Below, in pieces: positions 18,680-27,088 of a DNA stretch of 64,000 nt. Below the pieces are notes generated by a model that did no database searches, was not told the DNA's origin, and was given only the letters and a program-made list of their open reading frames with translations. The position numbers and the translations under genes were made by a program. Each line of letters begins with the position of its first letter. Positions within the stretch are counted from its first letter, which is position 1. The DNA is from Halalkalibacillus sediminis (GTDB lineage: Bacteria > Bacillota > Bacilli > Bacillales > Alkalibacillaceae), in the NCBI RefSeq assembly GCF_002844535.1, contig NZ_PJNH01000001.1, positions 434,001-498,000 of the forward strand, given 5' to 3'.

Positions 18680-19258
18680 ATGGCAAGCGTTGAAAATCAA
18701 ACAGAAAGTAAATCAAACAAATTACAATGGTTTTTGTTTGTCATTGTCATTCCGATAGTCTTTGCGATTACTTTAACGATGGTGATAGCTACGGTTATTG
18801 GGGCCAACCCATTTCAACTAGCGCAAGAATACGGAAGTAAAGTGCCATTGGTTTCTGCTTTTGTAGACGATCCTGAAGAGGAAGCAAGACAGCACCAAGT
18901 GTCAGAGTATGAAGCGACTGTAAAGGACCAAGAGACCAAGATTACTAACTTGGAATCTCAATTGACAAGAAAAGATCAAGAGATCGAAGAACTTACTGAA
19001 CAAATTTCACGATTAGAAGATGAGTTATCCAAAGATAATGCACGACAAGAGGATCAAGAGAAAACTGTAAAAGACATGGCCAGAACATTTGCAGAAATGG
19101 ACGCAAAACGGGCTGCAGATATTATATCCGAAATGGACCAACCTCTTGCATTACAACTCCTAGGGGAGGTTGATGGAGAGGCACGCGGAAATATTTTCGG
19201 AGCAATGGAAGCAGCAGTTGCTGCGAAATTAAGTAACGCATTATTGAAAAGTAACTAA
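18680..19258 (+). CDS. ylxF: MotE-like membrane protein of the fla/che operon (YlxF)
   Basis: It has 192 residues: a single N-terminal membrane segment (about 18-45), a long coiled coil (about 75-140), and a C-terminal MgtE-N/FliG-like helical domain with AADIISEMDQPLALQLLGEVDGEARGNIF (split description of a conserved stretch). The architecture matches MotE-type motility proteins. It starts at ATG 18680, with AGGTGAT overlapping the fliJ stop; an in-frame GTG at 18671 lies within that site. Its role in B. subtilis is not well defined; motor stability is an inference. Confidence 0.8.
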   Translation: MASVENQTESKSNKLQWFLFVIVIPIVFAITLTMVIATVIGANPFQLAQEYGSKVPLVSAFVDDPEEEARQHQVSEYEATVKDQETKITNLESQLTRKDQEIEELTEQISRLEDELSKDNARQEDQEKTVKDMARTFAEMDAKRAADIISEMDQPLALQLLGEVDGEARGNIFGAMEAAVAAKLSNALLKSN

Positions 19259-19288
19259 CCAATTTATATTTGAAAGGAGGTGAGAGAG

Positions 19289-20608
19289 ATGAATGGAGCA
19301 ATGTTATCGATGCCAATGATGCAAGCAGCTGTCAATAATCAGTCAATGAATTCTAAGGTTGATAAAACAGATGATAAGCAGGGATTATTTCAATCTGTTT
19401 TCCAACAAATCAACAAGGGTGGAGAAATCGATTTGGATAAAATCGATGCTTCGAAATTGAAAGAGCTTGAGGCAAGTATAGTAGAAAAGCTTAAACAACT
19501 TGTTAAGGATTTAGAAGGAAATGAAGTTTCAACTGATCTTATGAAACAACTTGTTAATGACCTTCAGCAACTGCTAGGAACAAATGAAGGCCAAGCTATT
19601 GAATTGATTGAACAGGTTTCTTCTACAATTGATGATTCATTAATCGAGTCGGGTTCCCAAATGATGCAATTGATTGCAATGTTATCAATGCAACAAGCTG
19701 AACAAACATCTGGCAATTCAAAAGCGGACAGCAAATTCATGCAACAAGCAGAAGTTGTCATCACTAAATTATTGTCTCAAATAGCCCAGCAATCTAATGG
19801 AAAAGAAACTCAACAATTATTCAATACAAAACTAGATAACCTTAGTCAATTTCAGTCTATTTCTAGTGAAATGGTTCAGAAATGGAGAGGTTTATTGGAA
19901 AAGCTGCAAACAAAGTTGACTAGTAATAATTTTGATCAACAATCTTTGCAATCATTATTGAACCAATCAAATGGCAAGCAATCGAGTTTAGAATCCAGTA
20001 TCCGGCAATTGTTACAGCAAGATACGGTCTTTCAAAAAAATCAGTCCTTCAGTCAACAATTGAACAATCAACCTATTTTATTGGGTAGTGCAAATGGACA
20101 AGAGAAACAAGACTGGATTATGCCAATGTCTAAATCGGAACAATTTACGATTCATATGACAAGAGCTCAAGGCACACAGCAGACTTCACAGTCGAATCAA
20201 CAGCAGATGATTGAACAGCTTCAAAAAATCGTACAGTCAAGTAAATTTGGCCGTGTAGGTGGAGCCCAACAGTTAACCGTCCATATGAAACCAGAGAATT
20301 TAGGGAACATGATGTTGAAATTCACCCAAATCAATGGAGAAATGGCCGTGAAAATCACTGTAATGTCTCAGGCTGCTAAAGAAATGCTTGAAGGAAACTT
20401 GAATCAGTTAAGACAAATGTTTTCACCAAACCAAGTTGTAATTGAGAGACAGGTAGATACGACAAACACTGACTACACACAAGAATACACAGATGAAGAA
20501 ACTGAACAGCAAGCAGGTCAAGGAGATAGTGGTGAGCAAGAACAACAAGATTCAAGTGAATCTAGTGAAAGAAGTTTCAAAGATTATTTATTCCAAGAGG
20601 AGGTGTAG
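19289..20608 (+). CDS. fliK: Flagellar hook-length control protein FliK
   Basis: A molecular ruler that is secreted during hook growth and switches export to late substrates through FlhB. It has 439 residues. The middle is Gln/Ser/Asn-rich and probably extended. The C-terminal FliK domain has GGAQQLTVHMKPENLGNMMLKFTQINGEMAVKI (conserved core; about 330-362), and an acidic Gln-rich tail follows. AAAGGAGGTG gives ATG 19289 good spacing. It precedes flgD by 5 bases. Confidence 0.92.
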   Translation: MNGAMLSMPMMQAAVNNQSMNSKVDKTDDKQGLFQSVFQQINKGGEIDLDKIDASKLKELEASIVEKLKQLVKDLEGNEVSTDLMKQLVNDLQQLLGTNEGQAIELIEQVSSTIDDSLIESGSQMMQLIAMLSMQQAEQTSGNSKADSKFMQQAEVVITKLLSQIAQQSNGKETQQLFNTKLDNLSQFQSISSEMVQKWRGLLEKLQTKLTSNNFDQQSLQSLLNQSNGKQSSLESSIRQLLQQDTVFQKNQSFSQQLNNQPILLGSANGQEKQDWIMPMSKSEQFTIHMTRAQGTQQTSQSNQQQMIEQLQKIVQSSKFGRVGGAQQLTVHMKPENLGNMMLKFTQINGEMAVKITVMSQAAKEMLEGNLNQLRQMFSPNQVVIERQVDTTNTDYTQEYTDEETEQQAGQGDSGEQEQQDSSESSERSFKDYLFQEEV

Positions 20609-20613
20609 AGTAG

Positions 20614-21066
20614 ATGAAAGTTGATTCCTCTTTATACTTATCAAGTCAAAATCAAGTGAAAGAAGGAGGTTCGAACCTAGATAAAGACGCCTTCCTAAAA
20701 ATCTTGATGACACAATTACAAAATCAGGACCCAATGAATCCGATGGAGGATAAAGAATTCATATCCCAAATGGCTACCTTTTCTCAGTTAGAACAATCTA
20801 CAAATATGTCTAGCAGCTTAGAAAAGATGATAGAACAACAGTCATTCACTAATTTCCTCCAATATTCGAATCTGATTGGAAAATCAGTAGATTATGCTGA
20901 ATATGCAAATGGAGAATATCAAGGAGAAGCAAATGGTGTTATTGATTCTGTTGCGAAAGAAGGGGACCAAGTAGTAATGAAGCTGAATGATGGAAGTAAG
21001 ATATCAGCTGATCAGTTAATTCAAATTTCCCAAGGTAACAGTGGGGTGAATGAAGATGAGTCCTAA
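20614..21066 (+). CDS. flgD: Flagellar hook-capping protein FlgD
   Basis: The scaffold cap on which hook subunits assemble. It has 150 residues with the conserved N-terminus LDKDAFLKILMTQLQNQDPMNPMEDKEFISQMATFSQLEQ (about 22-61). The protein stops after a short beta segment, so it is the short form usual in Bacilli rather than the long enteric form. It overlaps the following gene by 11 bases. Confidence 0.93.
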   Translation: MKVDSSLYLSSQNQVKEGGSNLDKDAFLKILMTQLQNQDPMNPMEDKEFISQMATFSQLEQSTNMSSSLEKMIEQQSFTNFLQYSNLIGKSVDYAEYANGEYQGEANGVIDSVAKEGDQVVMKLNDGSKISADQLIQISQGNSGVNEDES

Positions 21067-21436
21067 AATAAATCCGATTCATCATCAACAAATTCCGTTG
21101 AAGCCGAACCCAACCAAAACGAAACAAGCACCGAAACAATCATTTCAATCGTTATTAGAACAGTCTGCTCAAGAGTTGAAAGTGAGTAAACATGCTCAAA
21201 AGAGATTGGATGAGAGGAATATACACATTGACCAAAAGCAGTGGAATATGATCCAAGAAAAAATGGTCGAAGCAAAAAATAAAGGTGTTTCAGATTCTGC
21301 GATTATTATGAAAGATGCGGTTCTTGTTGCAAGTACAAAAAACAACACGATCATCACAGCGATGGATCGCCAGGAAGCTGCAGACCAACTAGTTACAAAT
21401 ATCAATGGAACGATTATTTTACAAGATGATAAATAG
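21056..21436 (+). CDS. Flagellar operon protein, TIGR02530-like
   Basis: A 126-residue protein with a Pro/Lys/Gln-rich N-terminus and a conserved C-terminal block: KHAQKRLDERNIHID, then KNKGVSDSAIIMKDAVLVASTKNNTIITAMDR (split description). This block resembles the flagellar operon family TIGR02530, found between flgD and flgE in many Firmicutes but, as I recall, not in B. subtilis. GGGGTG at 21043-21048 favours ATG 21056 over 21050. Its position suggests a role in hook assembly; the biochemical function is unknown. Confidence 0.75.
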   Translation: MSPKINPIHHQQIPLKPNPTKTKQAPKQSFQSLLEQSAQELKVSKHAQKRLDERNIHIDQKQWNMIQEKMVEAKNKGVSDSAIIMKDAVLVASTKNNTIITAMDRQEAADQLVTNINGTIILQDDK

Positions 21437-21484
21437 GCTGGACCTAACGGAAGCCTAAGTACTGCTGACCGATAGATGCGGTAC
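21434..21484 (+). other. Tandem hairpins before flgE
   Basis: Two adjacent stem-loops fill the 80-base gap. The first pairs TAGGCT (21434-21439) with AGCCTA (21452-21457). The second pairs GTACTGC (21459-21465) with GCGGTAC (21478-21484). Each has a 12-base loop, and both loops contain GACC. There is no T-run, so they are not terminators. An RNA processing or translational control role is possible. Confidence 0.5.
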
Positions 21485-21516
21485 ATATTACAACTAAACG
21501 AGAGGGTTGAAGTTAA

Positions 21517-22398
21517 ATGTTACGTTCAATGTACACAGGAATCTCTGGAATGAGTGGGTTCCAAAATAAATTAGATGTAGTTTCAAATAATATTGCCAAT
21601 GTAAACACATTCGGTTACAAAAAAGGGAGAATGACTTTCTCCGATTTAATGAGTCAGACTATGCAGGGAGCAACAGGTCCTGTTGAAGATGGAGCAGGTA
21701 ATGCAACACTCGGTGGTCGTAACCCAATGCAAGTTGGACTTGGTACTTCTACAGGAAGCATTGATAACATTCATACACAAGGTAACCGTCAAACGACGAA
21801 CCGTCCATTGGACCTTGCAATTGAAGGAGATGGAATGTTTATCGTAGCTGAAGATTCAGATGGTACTGCTGGTCTTGACTTAGATACAGATGCAAAAGCT
21901 TATACAAGAGCCGGGAACTTTTATTTAGACAATGATGGTAACGTTGTAAATGCTAATGGACAGTTTTTAGTTGGCATCGAGGCTGATGCAAATGGGGAGC
22001 CCGTGCCTGATTCGGAGTCTATATTGAATGTTGATTCTGAAGCGGAAAGTTTCAGTATTGGTAATGATGGTTCTCTATCATACGTACCTAGTGGTGGAGG
22101 AGACCCAATAGTTGCAGGTTTTGTTGCTTTAGCTAAATTCTCTAATCCAGAAGGTCTTAATAAGGCAGGAGGGAATACGTTTACCTTAACTCCTAATGCT
22201 GGTCTAGTTAATGAATTGAACGCTCCGGGTGAAAGTGGAACAGGTAGTCTTTTCGCTGGTGCACTTGAAATGTCTAACGTTGACTTGGCTAACGAGTTCA
22301 CTGAGATGATTACTGCACAGCGTGGTTTCCAGGCGAACACCCGAGTAATTACAACTTCAGATGAAATCCTTCAAGAATTGGTCAACTTAAAACGATAA
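21517..22398 (+). CDS. flgE: Flagellar hook protein FlgE
   Basis: The main hook subunit. It has 293 residues, of the short Bacillus type. The N-terminal signature is MYTGISGMSGFQNKLDVVSNNIANVNTFGYKKGR, and the C-terminal signature is VDLANEFTEMITAQRGFQANTRVITTSDEILQELVNLKR. The middle carries LAIEGDGMFIV, common to hook and distal-rod proteins. Older annotation of this locus uses flgG; position after flgD and before swrD supports the hook protein. AGAGGG lies upstream of ATG 21517. Confidence 0.9.
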   Translation: MLRSMYTGISGMSGFQNKLDVVSNNIANVNTFGYKKGRMTFSDLMSQTMQGATGPVEDGAGNATLGGRNPMQVGLGTSTGSIDNIHTQGNRQTTNRPLDLAIEGDGMFIVAEDSDGTAGLDLDTDAKAYTRAGNFYLDNDGNVVNANGQFLVGIEADANGEPVPDSESILNVDSEAESFSIGNDGSLSYVPSGGGDPIVAGFVALAKFSNPEGLNKAGGNTFTLTPNAGLVNELNAPGESGTGSLFAGALEMSNVDLANEFTEMITAQRGFQANTRVITTSDEILQELVNLKR

Positions 22399-22404
22399 AC
22401 CAAT

Positions 22405-22451
22405 AAGGGAGGCATAGGGGTTTGTAGTTCAACTACCAGCCCCTAATACAT
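22405..22451 (+). promoter_or_regulatory. Split ribosome binding site with intervening hairpin (swrD)
   Basis: AAGGGAGG at 22405-22412 is the only good Shine-Dalgarno, but it lies 39 bases before the swrD start. Between them a strong hairpin forms: 22415-22422 pairs with 22438-22445, then after one mismatch 22424-22428 pairs with 22432-22436 around a 3-base loop. If folded, the unpaired distance from GGGAGG to ATG is 2 plus 6 bases, which is ideal spacing. Confidence 0.75.
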
Positions 22452-22670
22452 ATGATCCAAGTTACTAGATTAAATAAAGAAGAGTTTGTCCTCAATGCTC
22501 TTTACATTGAAAAAGTTCAGGCATTACCAGATACGACTATAACTCTTTCAAATGGTAAGAAGTATTTTGTCAGTGAGTCGATCGATGAAATCATACAGAG
22601 ATCCACTGATTATTATAAGCAAATAGGATTTACCGATTTGCAGGCGAAGGTAGTTGATGAAGATGAGTAA
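22452..22670 (+). CDS. swrD: Swarming motility protein SwrD (FlbD family)
   Basis: A 72-residue FlbD-family protein. It begins MIQVTRLNKEEFVLNALYIEKV, matching the family start exactly, and has the TITLSNGKKYFVSES core. In B. subtilis SwrD increases flagellar motor power for swarming. Its start has no adjacent ribosome site; see the hairpin feature just upstream. It overlaps fliL by 14 bases. Confidence 0.92.
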   Translation: MIQVTRLNKEEFVLNALYIEKVQALPDTTITLSNGKKYFVSESIDEIIQRSTDYYKQIGFTDLQAKVVDEDE

Positions 22671-23085
22671 ACCAATCAAAATCATGTTAAGTGTTTTAAT
22701 CAGCCTCACTATTATTGGAGTCATTGCAATCATCATTTTATTATATGGCGACACAGCAGAAGGTAGCCCGGGTGAACGTACTCTGGACGATATGGTGGAA
22801 AGCTCTTTTGTAACAGAAGAAATAACCACTGATTTGTCTGATGGCAATTATGTAAGAATTCAATTCAGAGTGGTTACAGATGGAGAGAAAGCTCACGAAC
22901 ATCTCCAAAAGGGCGAAGCTTTTCAACTGAACAATGCCATCATTAAAGAATTGACGGTTTTAGAGGAAGAAGATTTTAGGTCTGGACTCAATAATGTAGA
23001 AGAAAATATTAAGCTTGAACTGAATCAATTATTAGAAGAAGGCACGGTTACTGATGTTTATACAGTAGATAAAGTACTGCAATAA
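22657..23085 (+). CDS. fliL: Flagellar basal-body-associated protein FliL
   Basis: A single-pass membrane protein near the stator, 142 residues. It has a membrane segment at about 8-30, then the external FliL domain with TTDLSDGNYVRIQFRVVTDGE and a C-terminal VYTVDKVLQ strand. ATG 22657 has GAAGG at 22646-22650; ATG 22663 is an alternative. It starts inside the end of swrD. Confidence 0.9.
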   Translation: MKMSKPIKIMLSVLISLTIIGVIAIIILLYGDTAEGSPGERTLDDMVESSFVTEEITTDLSDGNYVRIQFRVVTDGEKAHEHLQKGEAFQLNNAIIKELTVLEEEDFRSGLNNVEENIKLELNQLLEEGTVTDVYTVDKVLQ

Positions 23086-23117
23086 TCATTAGTTGACTCC
23101 ATCACGGAGGTGAAGAA

Positions 23118-24110
23118 ATGTCAGAAGATGTGTTATCCCAAAATGAAATAGACGCCCTATTATCGGCTATCTCCAGTGGAGAAATGGACGCTGAGGAACT
23201 GAAACAGGAAGAGGTTGAGCAAAAGGTCAGAGACTATGACTTCAAAAGGGCCTTGAGGTTTTCAAAAGACCAGATTCGAGGTTTGACTAGGATTCATGAA
23301 AACTTTGCTCGGTTACTGACTTCTTTCTTTTCAGCTCAGTTGCGGTCCTATGTCACCATTTCAGTTGCTTCAGTAGATCAGGTGCCTTTTGAAGAGTTTG
23401 TCCGTTCAATTCCTAAGCGTACAATTTTGAATATCTTTTCACTCGCACCACTTGAAGGTCGGCTGCTATTCGAAGTCAATCCGAATGTTGCGTATGCCAT
23501 GCTTGACAGAACCTTAGGTGGTAGAGGGGCGAGTATGAACAAGGTAGAAAACCTGACTGAAATAGAGACTAAGATTATGTCTCGGACATTTGAAAGAGCG
23601 ATGGAAAGCCTTGAAGAGGCCTGGGGTTCGATGGTTGAAGTGGATGCCATTTTAGAGGAGTTCGAAGTTAACCCACAGTTCATACAAATGGTATCACCCA
23701 ATGAAACAGTGGTAGTAATTTCACTAAATACTACTATTGGTGAGAGCTCAGGGATGATTAATATCTGTATTCCACATATGTTACTCGAACCTATCATCTC
23801 TAAACTATCGGTACACTACTGGATGCAAAATGAATCTTCTAAGGCTAAACCAGAAGATTATCATAATCTTACTAAAAATTTAAATCACGTCAATGTTGAT
23901 TCCAAAGCAGTGCTTGGTGAAACATCAATATCTATTGAAGAGTTTCTTAACTTAGGGTTAGATGACGTTATTTCATTGGATCAGAAGATTGATGATCCAC
24001 TCAAATTGTATGTGAATGATGAACCAAAATTCCACGTGCAACCCGGAAAGAAGCGTAACAAACTAGCAGTACAAATACTTGATGAAATCAGGGGGGAAGA
24101 CGATGAATAA
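23118..24110 (+). CDS. fliM: Flagellar motor switch protein FliM
   Basis: A C-ring component that binds phosphorylated CheY. It has 330 residues. The N-terminal CheY-binding peptide is LSQNEIDALLSA (about 5-16), the middle is a CheC-like pseudosymmetric domain, and the C-terminal SpoA/FliN domain ends in KLAVQILDEIRGEDDE. GGAGGTGA lies upstream of ATG 23118. It overlaps fliY by 8 bases. Confidence 0.96.
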   Translation: MSEDVLSQNEIDALLSAISSGEMDAEELKQEEVEQKVRDYDFKRALRFSKDQIRGLTRIHENFARLLTSFFSAQLRSYVTISVASVDQVPFEEFVRSIPKRTILNIFSLAPLEGRLLFEVNPNVAYAMLDRTLGGRGASMNKVENLTEIETKIMSRTFERAMESLEEAWGSMVEVDAILEEFEVNPQFIQMVSPNETVVVISLNTTIGESSGMINICIPHMLLEPIISKLSVHYWMQNESSKAKPEDYHNLTKNLNHVNVDSKAVLGETSISIEEFLNLGLDDVISLDQKIDDPLKLYVNDEPKFHVQPGKKRNKLAVQILDEIRGEDDE

Positions 24111-25326
24111 AAACGATGATATGTTATCACAGGAAGAAATTGATGCTTTACTGAATGGTGAACAGTCATCTGGAAGTGATGAACCTAACAACAGTGAAGA
24201 TAAGGTACAAGACCAAGTGGAATCAAATGGTTCTGATCCCCTTATTGAAGATCATCTTTCTTCTATTGAAGTAGATGCTATCGGTGAGTTAGGCAACATT
24301 TCTTTTGGTAGTTCTGCAACAGCACTTTCTACGTTGTTGAATCAAAAGGTTGAAATTACAACTCCTACTGTCTCTATGGTCAGTAACGAAGATCTTGAAG
24401 ACGAATTTCCGACGCCTCATGTTGCTGTTTTTGTTCACTATACTGAGGGGTTTGAAGGCTCAAATTTATTTATAATCAGAAATAAGGACGCTGCAATTAT
24501 TGCTGACCTTATGCTTGGTGGGGATGGTACTTCACCAAATGAGGATTTGGGTGAAATTCAATTAAGTGCGGTTCAAGAAGCTATGAATCAAATGATGGGA
24601 TCTGCAGCGACGAGTATGTCATCAATATTTAATAAAAGGATAGATATTTCACCACCCAAAACCATGTTGCTCGATGTTCCAGCTGGTGAGGGGACTGAGT
24701 ATGTCCCAAATGAAAGTTTATTCGTAAAAGTATCATTTGATTTGAAAGTTGGTACATTGATTGATTCAAGCATTATGCAACTGCTTCCGGTACATTTTGC
24801 AAAGGATTTTGTAGACGAATTGCTCAATGCTGATGAGGAAGAAGATGCTTCGACTCAGAAAAGTCAAAATGATACTCAACCTTCTCAACAAAAGAAAAAG
24901 TCTGAGCCAGTAGAGCAGTCGACTCAGCAGACTTCTAACCAAGGTCAAACTAAAGATACACGCAGACCACAACAAATCGGGGGATCAGGTAGATCAGGGT
25001 CGAGCGAGGTAGAATCAGCCCAATTCTCTGATTTTAATGAAGACAATGCACTTGAAAGTCATGAGAAACGTAACTTAGACCTACTGATGGATATTCCTTT
25101 AGATGTATCTGTGGAGTTAGGACGCACTCGTAGAACCATCAAAGATATATTGGACATGAGTGCAGGGTCGATTGTGGAGCTTGATAAATTAGCTGGTGAG
25201 CCTGTTGATATTTTGGTTAACAACAAGTTGATCGCTAAAGGGGAAGTTGTAGTAATTGAAGAGAACTTTGGAGTCAGAGTAACAGACATATTGACTCAAT
25301 CTGAAAGACTAAAAAAACTGAGATAA
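24103..25326 (+). CDS. fliY: Flagellar motor switch phosphatase FliY
   Basis: It combines a FliN-like C-ring subunit with a CheY-P phosphatase. It has 407 residues. The N-terminus repeats the FliM-type peptide LSQEEIDALLNG. Two CheC-type active-site helices are present, DAIGELGNISFGSSATALS and SAVQEAMNQMMGSAATSMS, each with the Glu-x2-Asn pair or close equivalent. A long Gln/Ser/Asp-rich linker (about 240-310) separates them from the C-terminal SpoA domain (LLMDIPLDVSVELGRTRRTIKDIL). GGGGGGA precedes ATG 24103. Confidence 0.95.
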   Translation: MNKNDDMLSQEEIDALLNGEQSSGSDEPNNSEDKVQDQVESNGSDPLIEDHLSSIEVDAIGELGNISFGSSATALSTLLNQKVEITTPTVSMVSNEDLEDEFPTPHVAVFVHYTEGFEGSNLFIIRNKDAAIIADLMLGGDGTSPNEDLGEIQLSAVQEAMNQMMGSAATSMSSIFNKRIDISPPKTMLLDVPAGEGTEYVPNESLFVKVSFDLKVGTLIDSSIMQLLPVHFAKDFVDELLNADEEEDASTQKSQNDTQPSQQKKKSEPVEQSTQQTSNQGQTKDTRRPQQIGGSGRSGSSEVESAQFSDFNEDNALESHEKRNLDLLMDIPLDVSVELGRTRRTIKDILDMSAGSIVELDKLAGEPVDILVNNKLIAKGEVVVIEENFGVRVTDILTQSERLKKLR

Positions 25327-25342
25327 ATTAGGGGGAATATTT

Positions 25343-25705
25343 ATGGGTGAAAGAATTTTGATTGTAGACGACGCAGCTTTTATGAGAATGATGATTAAAG
25401 ATATTTTAGAAAAGAATGATTTTGAAGTAGTTGGCGAGGCAGAAAATGGCCAAGAAGCGGTTGATAAGTATCATGAGCTCAAACCAGATTTGATGACATT
25501 AGACATTACAATGCCTGAAAAAGATGGTATCACTGCTTTAAAAGAAATTTTGGGTGATGATCCTTCAGCGAAAATTATCATGTGTTCTGCTATGGGACAA
25601 CAAGCGATGGTAATCGATGCCATTCAAGCGGGTGCTAAGGATTTCATCGTCAAACCTTTCCAAGCTGACCGTGTGTTAGAAGCAATAAAGAAAGCATTAA
25701 ACTAA
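25343..25705 (+). CDS. cheY: Chemotaxis response regulator CheY
   Basis: A single-domain receiver that carries the phosphoryl signal from CheA to the flagellar switch. It has 120 residues. The acidic pocket is DD at 9-10, the phosphoacceptor is Asp54 in TLDITMPEKDG, with the switch Ser in MCSAMG and the conserved Lys in FIVKPFQ. GGGGGA precedes ATG 25343. Confidence 0.97.
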   Translation: MGERILIVDDAAFMRMMIKDILEKNDFEVVGEAENGQEAVDKYHELKPDLMTLDITMPEKDGITALKEILGDDPSAKIIMCSAMGQQAMVIDAIQAGAKDFIVKPFQADRVLEAIKKALN

Positions 25706-25730
25706 CGTTAGAACTCAAGGAATGAGTCTT

Positions 25731-26411
25731 ATGAAACACTTATTAATATTTTTAGCTTTATTATCAACTTTAATGGTGCTCCCAATTTCAACATCTGCTG
25801 AATGTGAAGATGGTTCTTCAGTGGAAGAATGTATGGAAGACGGTGGGGAGTCACCTGAAGAATCGACCGAAGAGGATTCTACTAGTGAGAACGAGGGGAC
25901 CAATTTAGGTACCGAAGAAGATGAAAATGAACAGGCAATTGCAGATTCAAACCAATCGCTCTTTTTAGACTTTGTCAAAATGATAGCTGCATTAGCGTTA
26001 GTTCTTGGTCTTATTTATTTTCTATTAAAATTCTTACAAAAAAGGAACAGACTTTATCAACAATCAAAATCACTTGAAAACTTAGGGGGAATTGCCCTCG
26101 GTTCGAACAAATCAGTTCAAGTGGTGCGGATCGGGAACCAATATTTCGTGGTAGGTGTTGGTGATAATGTGAATTTATTAACACCGATAGATGATCCTGA
26201 AACGATCGATGAATTAACTAAAGAACAACCTCCTAGCCCAGGGAGTTCTAGTTTCCAAAGCTTGTTAAAAAGCTTGCAAAACCGTCAGAAAAACCCTTAC
26301 CAGGAGCAGGAAACGAACCGTCAATTCAAAATGGAACTTCAATCGATGAAAAATGCGAGGGATCGAGTAATGAAACGAAATCGAAATCGAGATGAGGATT
26401 CAGATGTCTGA
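25731..26411 (+). CDS. fliO: Flagellar export apparatus protein FliO (FliZ)
   Basis: A membrane protein that helps assemble the FliP core of the export gate. It has 226 residues. It has a cleavable-looking signal peptide (MKHLLIFLALLSTLMVLP, cleavage after SAE region), a very acidic external segment (about 28-75), a membrane helix (about 80-105), and a basic cytoplasmic tail with LGGIALGSNKSVQVVRIGNQYFVVGV. CAAGGA favours ATG 25731 over 25722. It overlaps fliP by 8 bases. Confidence 0.88.
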   Translation: MKHLLIFLALLSTLMVLPISTSAECEDGSSVEECMEDGGESPEESTEEDSTSENEGTNLGTEEDENEQAIADSNQSLFLDFVKMIAALALVLGLIYFLLKFLQKRNRLYQQSKSLENLGGIALGSNKSVQVVRIGNQYFVVGVGDNVNLLTPIDDPETIDELTKEQPPSPGSSSFQSLLKSLQNRQKNPYQEQETNRQFKMELQSMKNARDRVMKRNRNRDEDSDV

Positions 26412-27072
26412 TTTTGTAAACCTCTTTTCTGAAAATGATCCAGAGAGTATATCAACAGCGGTTCAATTATTAATTTTACTGACGGTACTTACATTAGCTC
26501 CTAGTATTTTGATATTAATGACTAGTTTTACGCGAATAGTAATTGTCCTTTCTTTCGTAAGAACATCACTAGCGACACAGCAAATGCCACCCAACCAGGT
26601 ACTCATCGGACTTGCGTTGTTCTTGACATTTTTTATCATGGCACCAACCTTCAACGAAGTAAATGAAGAGGCTCTACAGCCACTTTTCGAAGAGGAAATT
26701 ACAATTGATGAAGCCTATGATGAAGCTAGTATGCCATTCAAAGAGTTCATGTCTAAACATACAAGACAAAAAGACCTGAATTTGTTTCTTGAGTACTCAG
26801 GAGCAGAACGACCTGAAACACTAGAAGATATTCCACTATCTTCATTAATACCAGCTTTTGCGATCAGTGAGTTGAAAACAGCCTTCCAAATGGGATTTAT
26901 GATATTTATACCATTTCTAGTAATAGATATGGCGGTTGCAAGTGTTCTTATGTCAATGGGGATGATGATGCTACCTCCTGTAATGATTTCATTACCATTT
27001 AAGATTCTGTTGTTTGTTATCGTGGATGGATGGTACTTGATTACGCATTCAGTTTTAGAGAGTTTTTCATAG
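26404..27072 (+). CDS. fliP: Flagellar type III export gate protein FliP
   Basis: A core membrane subunit of the export gate. It has 222 residues. Conserved stretches are TSFTRIVIVLSFVRTSLATQQMPPNQVLIGLALFLTFF, MSKHTRQKDL and MGMMMLPPVMISLPFKILLFVIVDGW (each family-diagnostic). Four membrane helices are evident. ATG 26404 is preceded by GAGGAT; the start at 26392 is less well spaced. Confidence 0.96.
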   Translation: MSDFVNLFSENDPESISTAVQLLILLTVLTLAPSILILMTSFTRIVIVLSFVRTSLATQQMPPNQVLIGLALFLTFFIMAPTFNEVNEEALQPLFEEEITIDEAYDEASMPFKEFMSKHTRQKDLNLFLEYSGAERPETLEDIPLSSLIPAFAISELKTAFQMGFMIFIPFLVIDMAVASVLMSMGMMMLPPVMISLPFKILLFVIVDGWYLITHSVLESFS

Positions 27073-27088
27073 GAAGTAGGGGTACATA

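Noticed and set aside
21921-22340. 139-codon minus-strand frame over flgE
   Set aside because: Antisense shadow; composition rich in Pro, Ser and Leu typical of reversed coding DNA, with no conserved motif.
23378-23797. 139-codon minus-strand frame over fliM
   Set aside because: Antisense shadow of the conserved fliM middle domain, no ribosome site.
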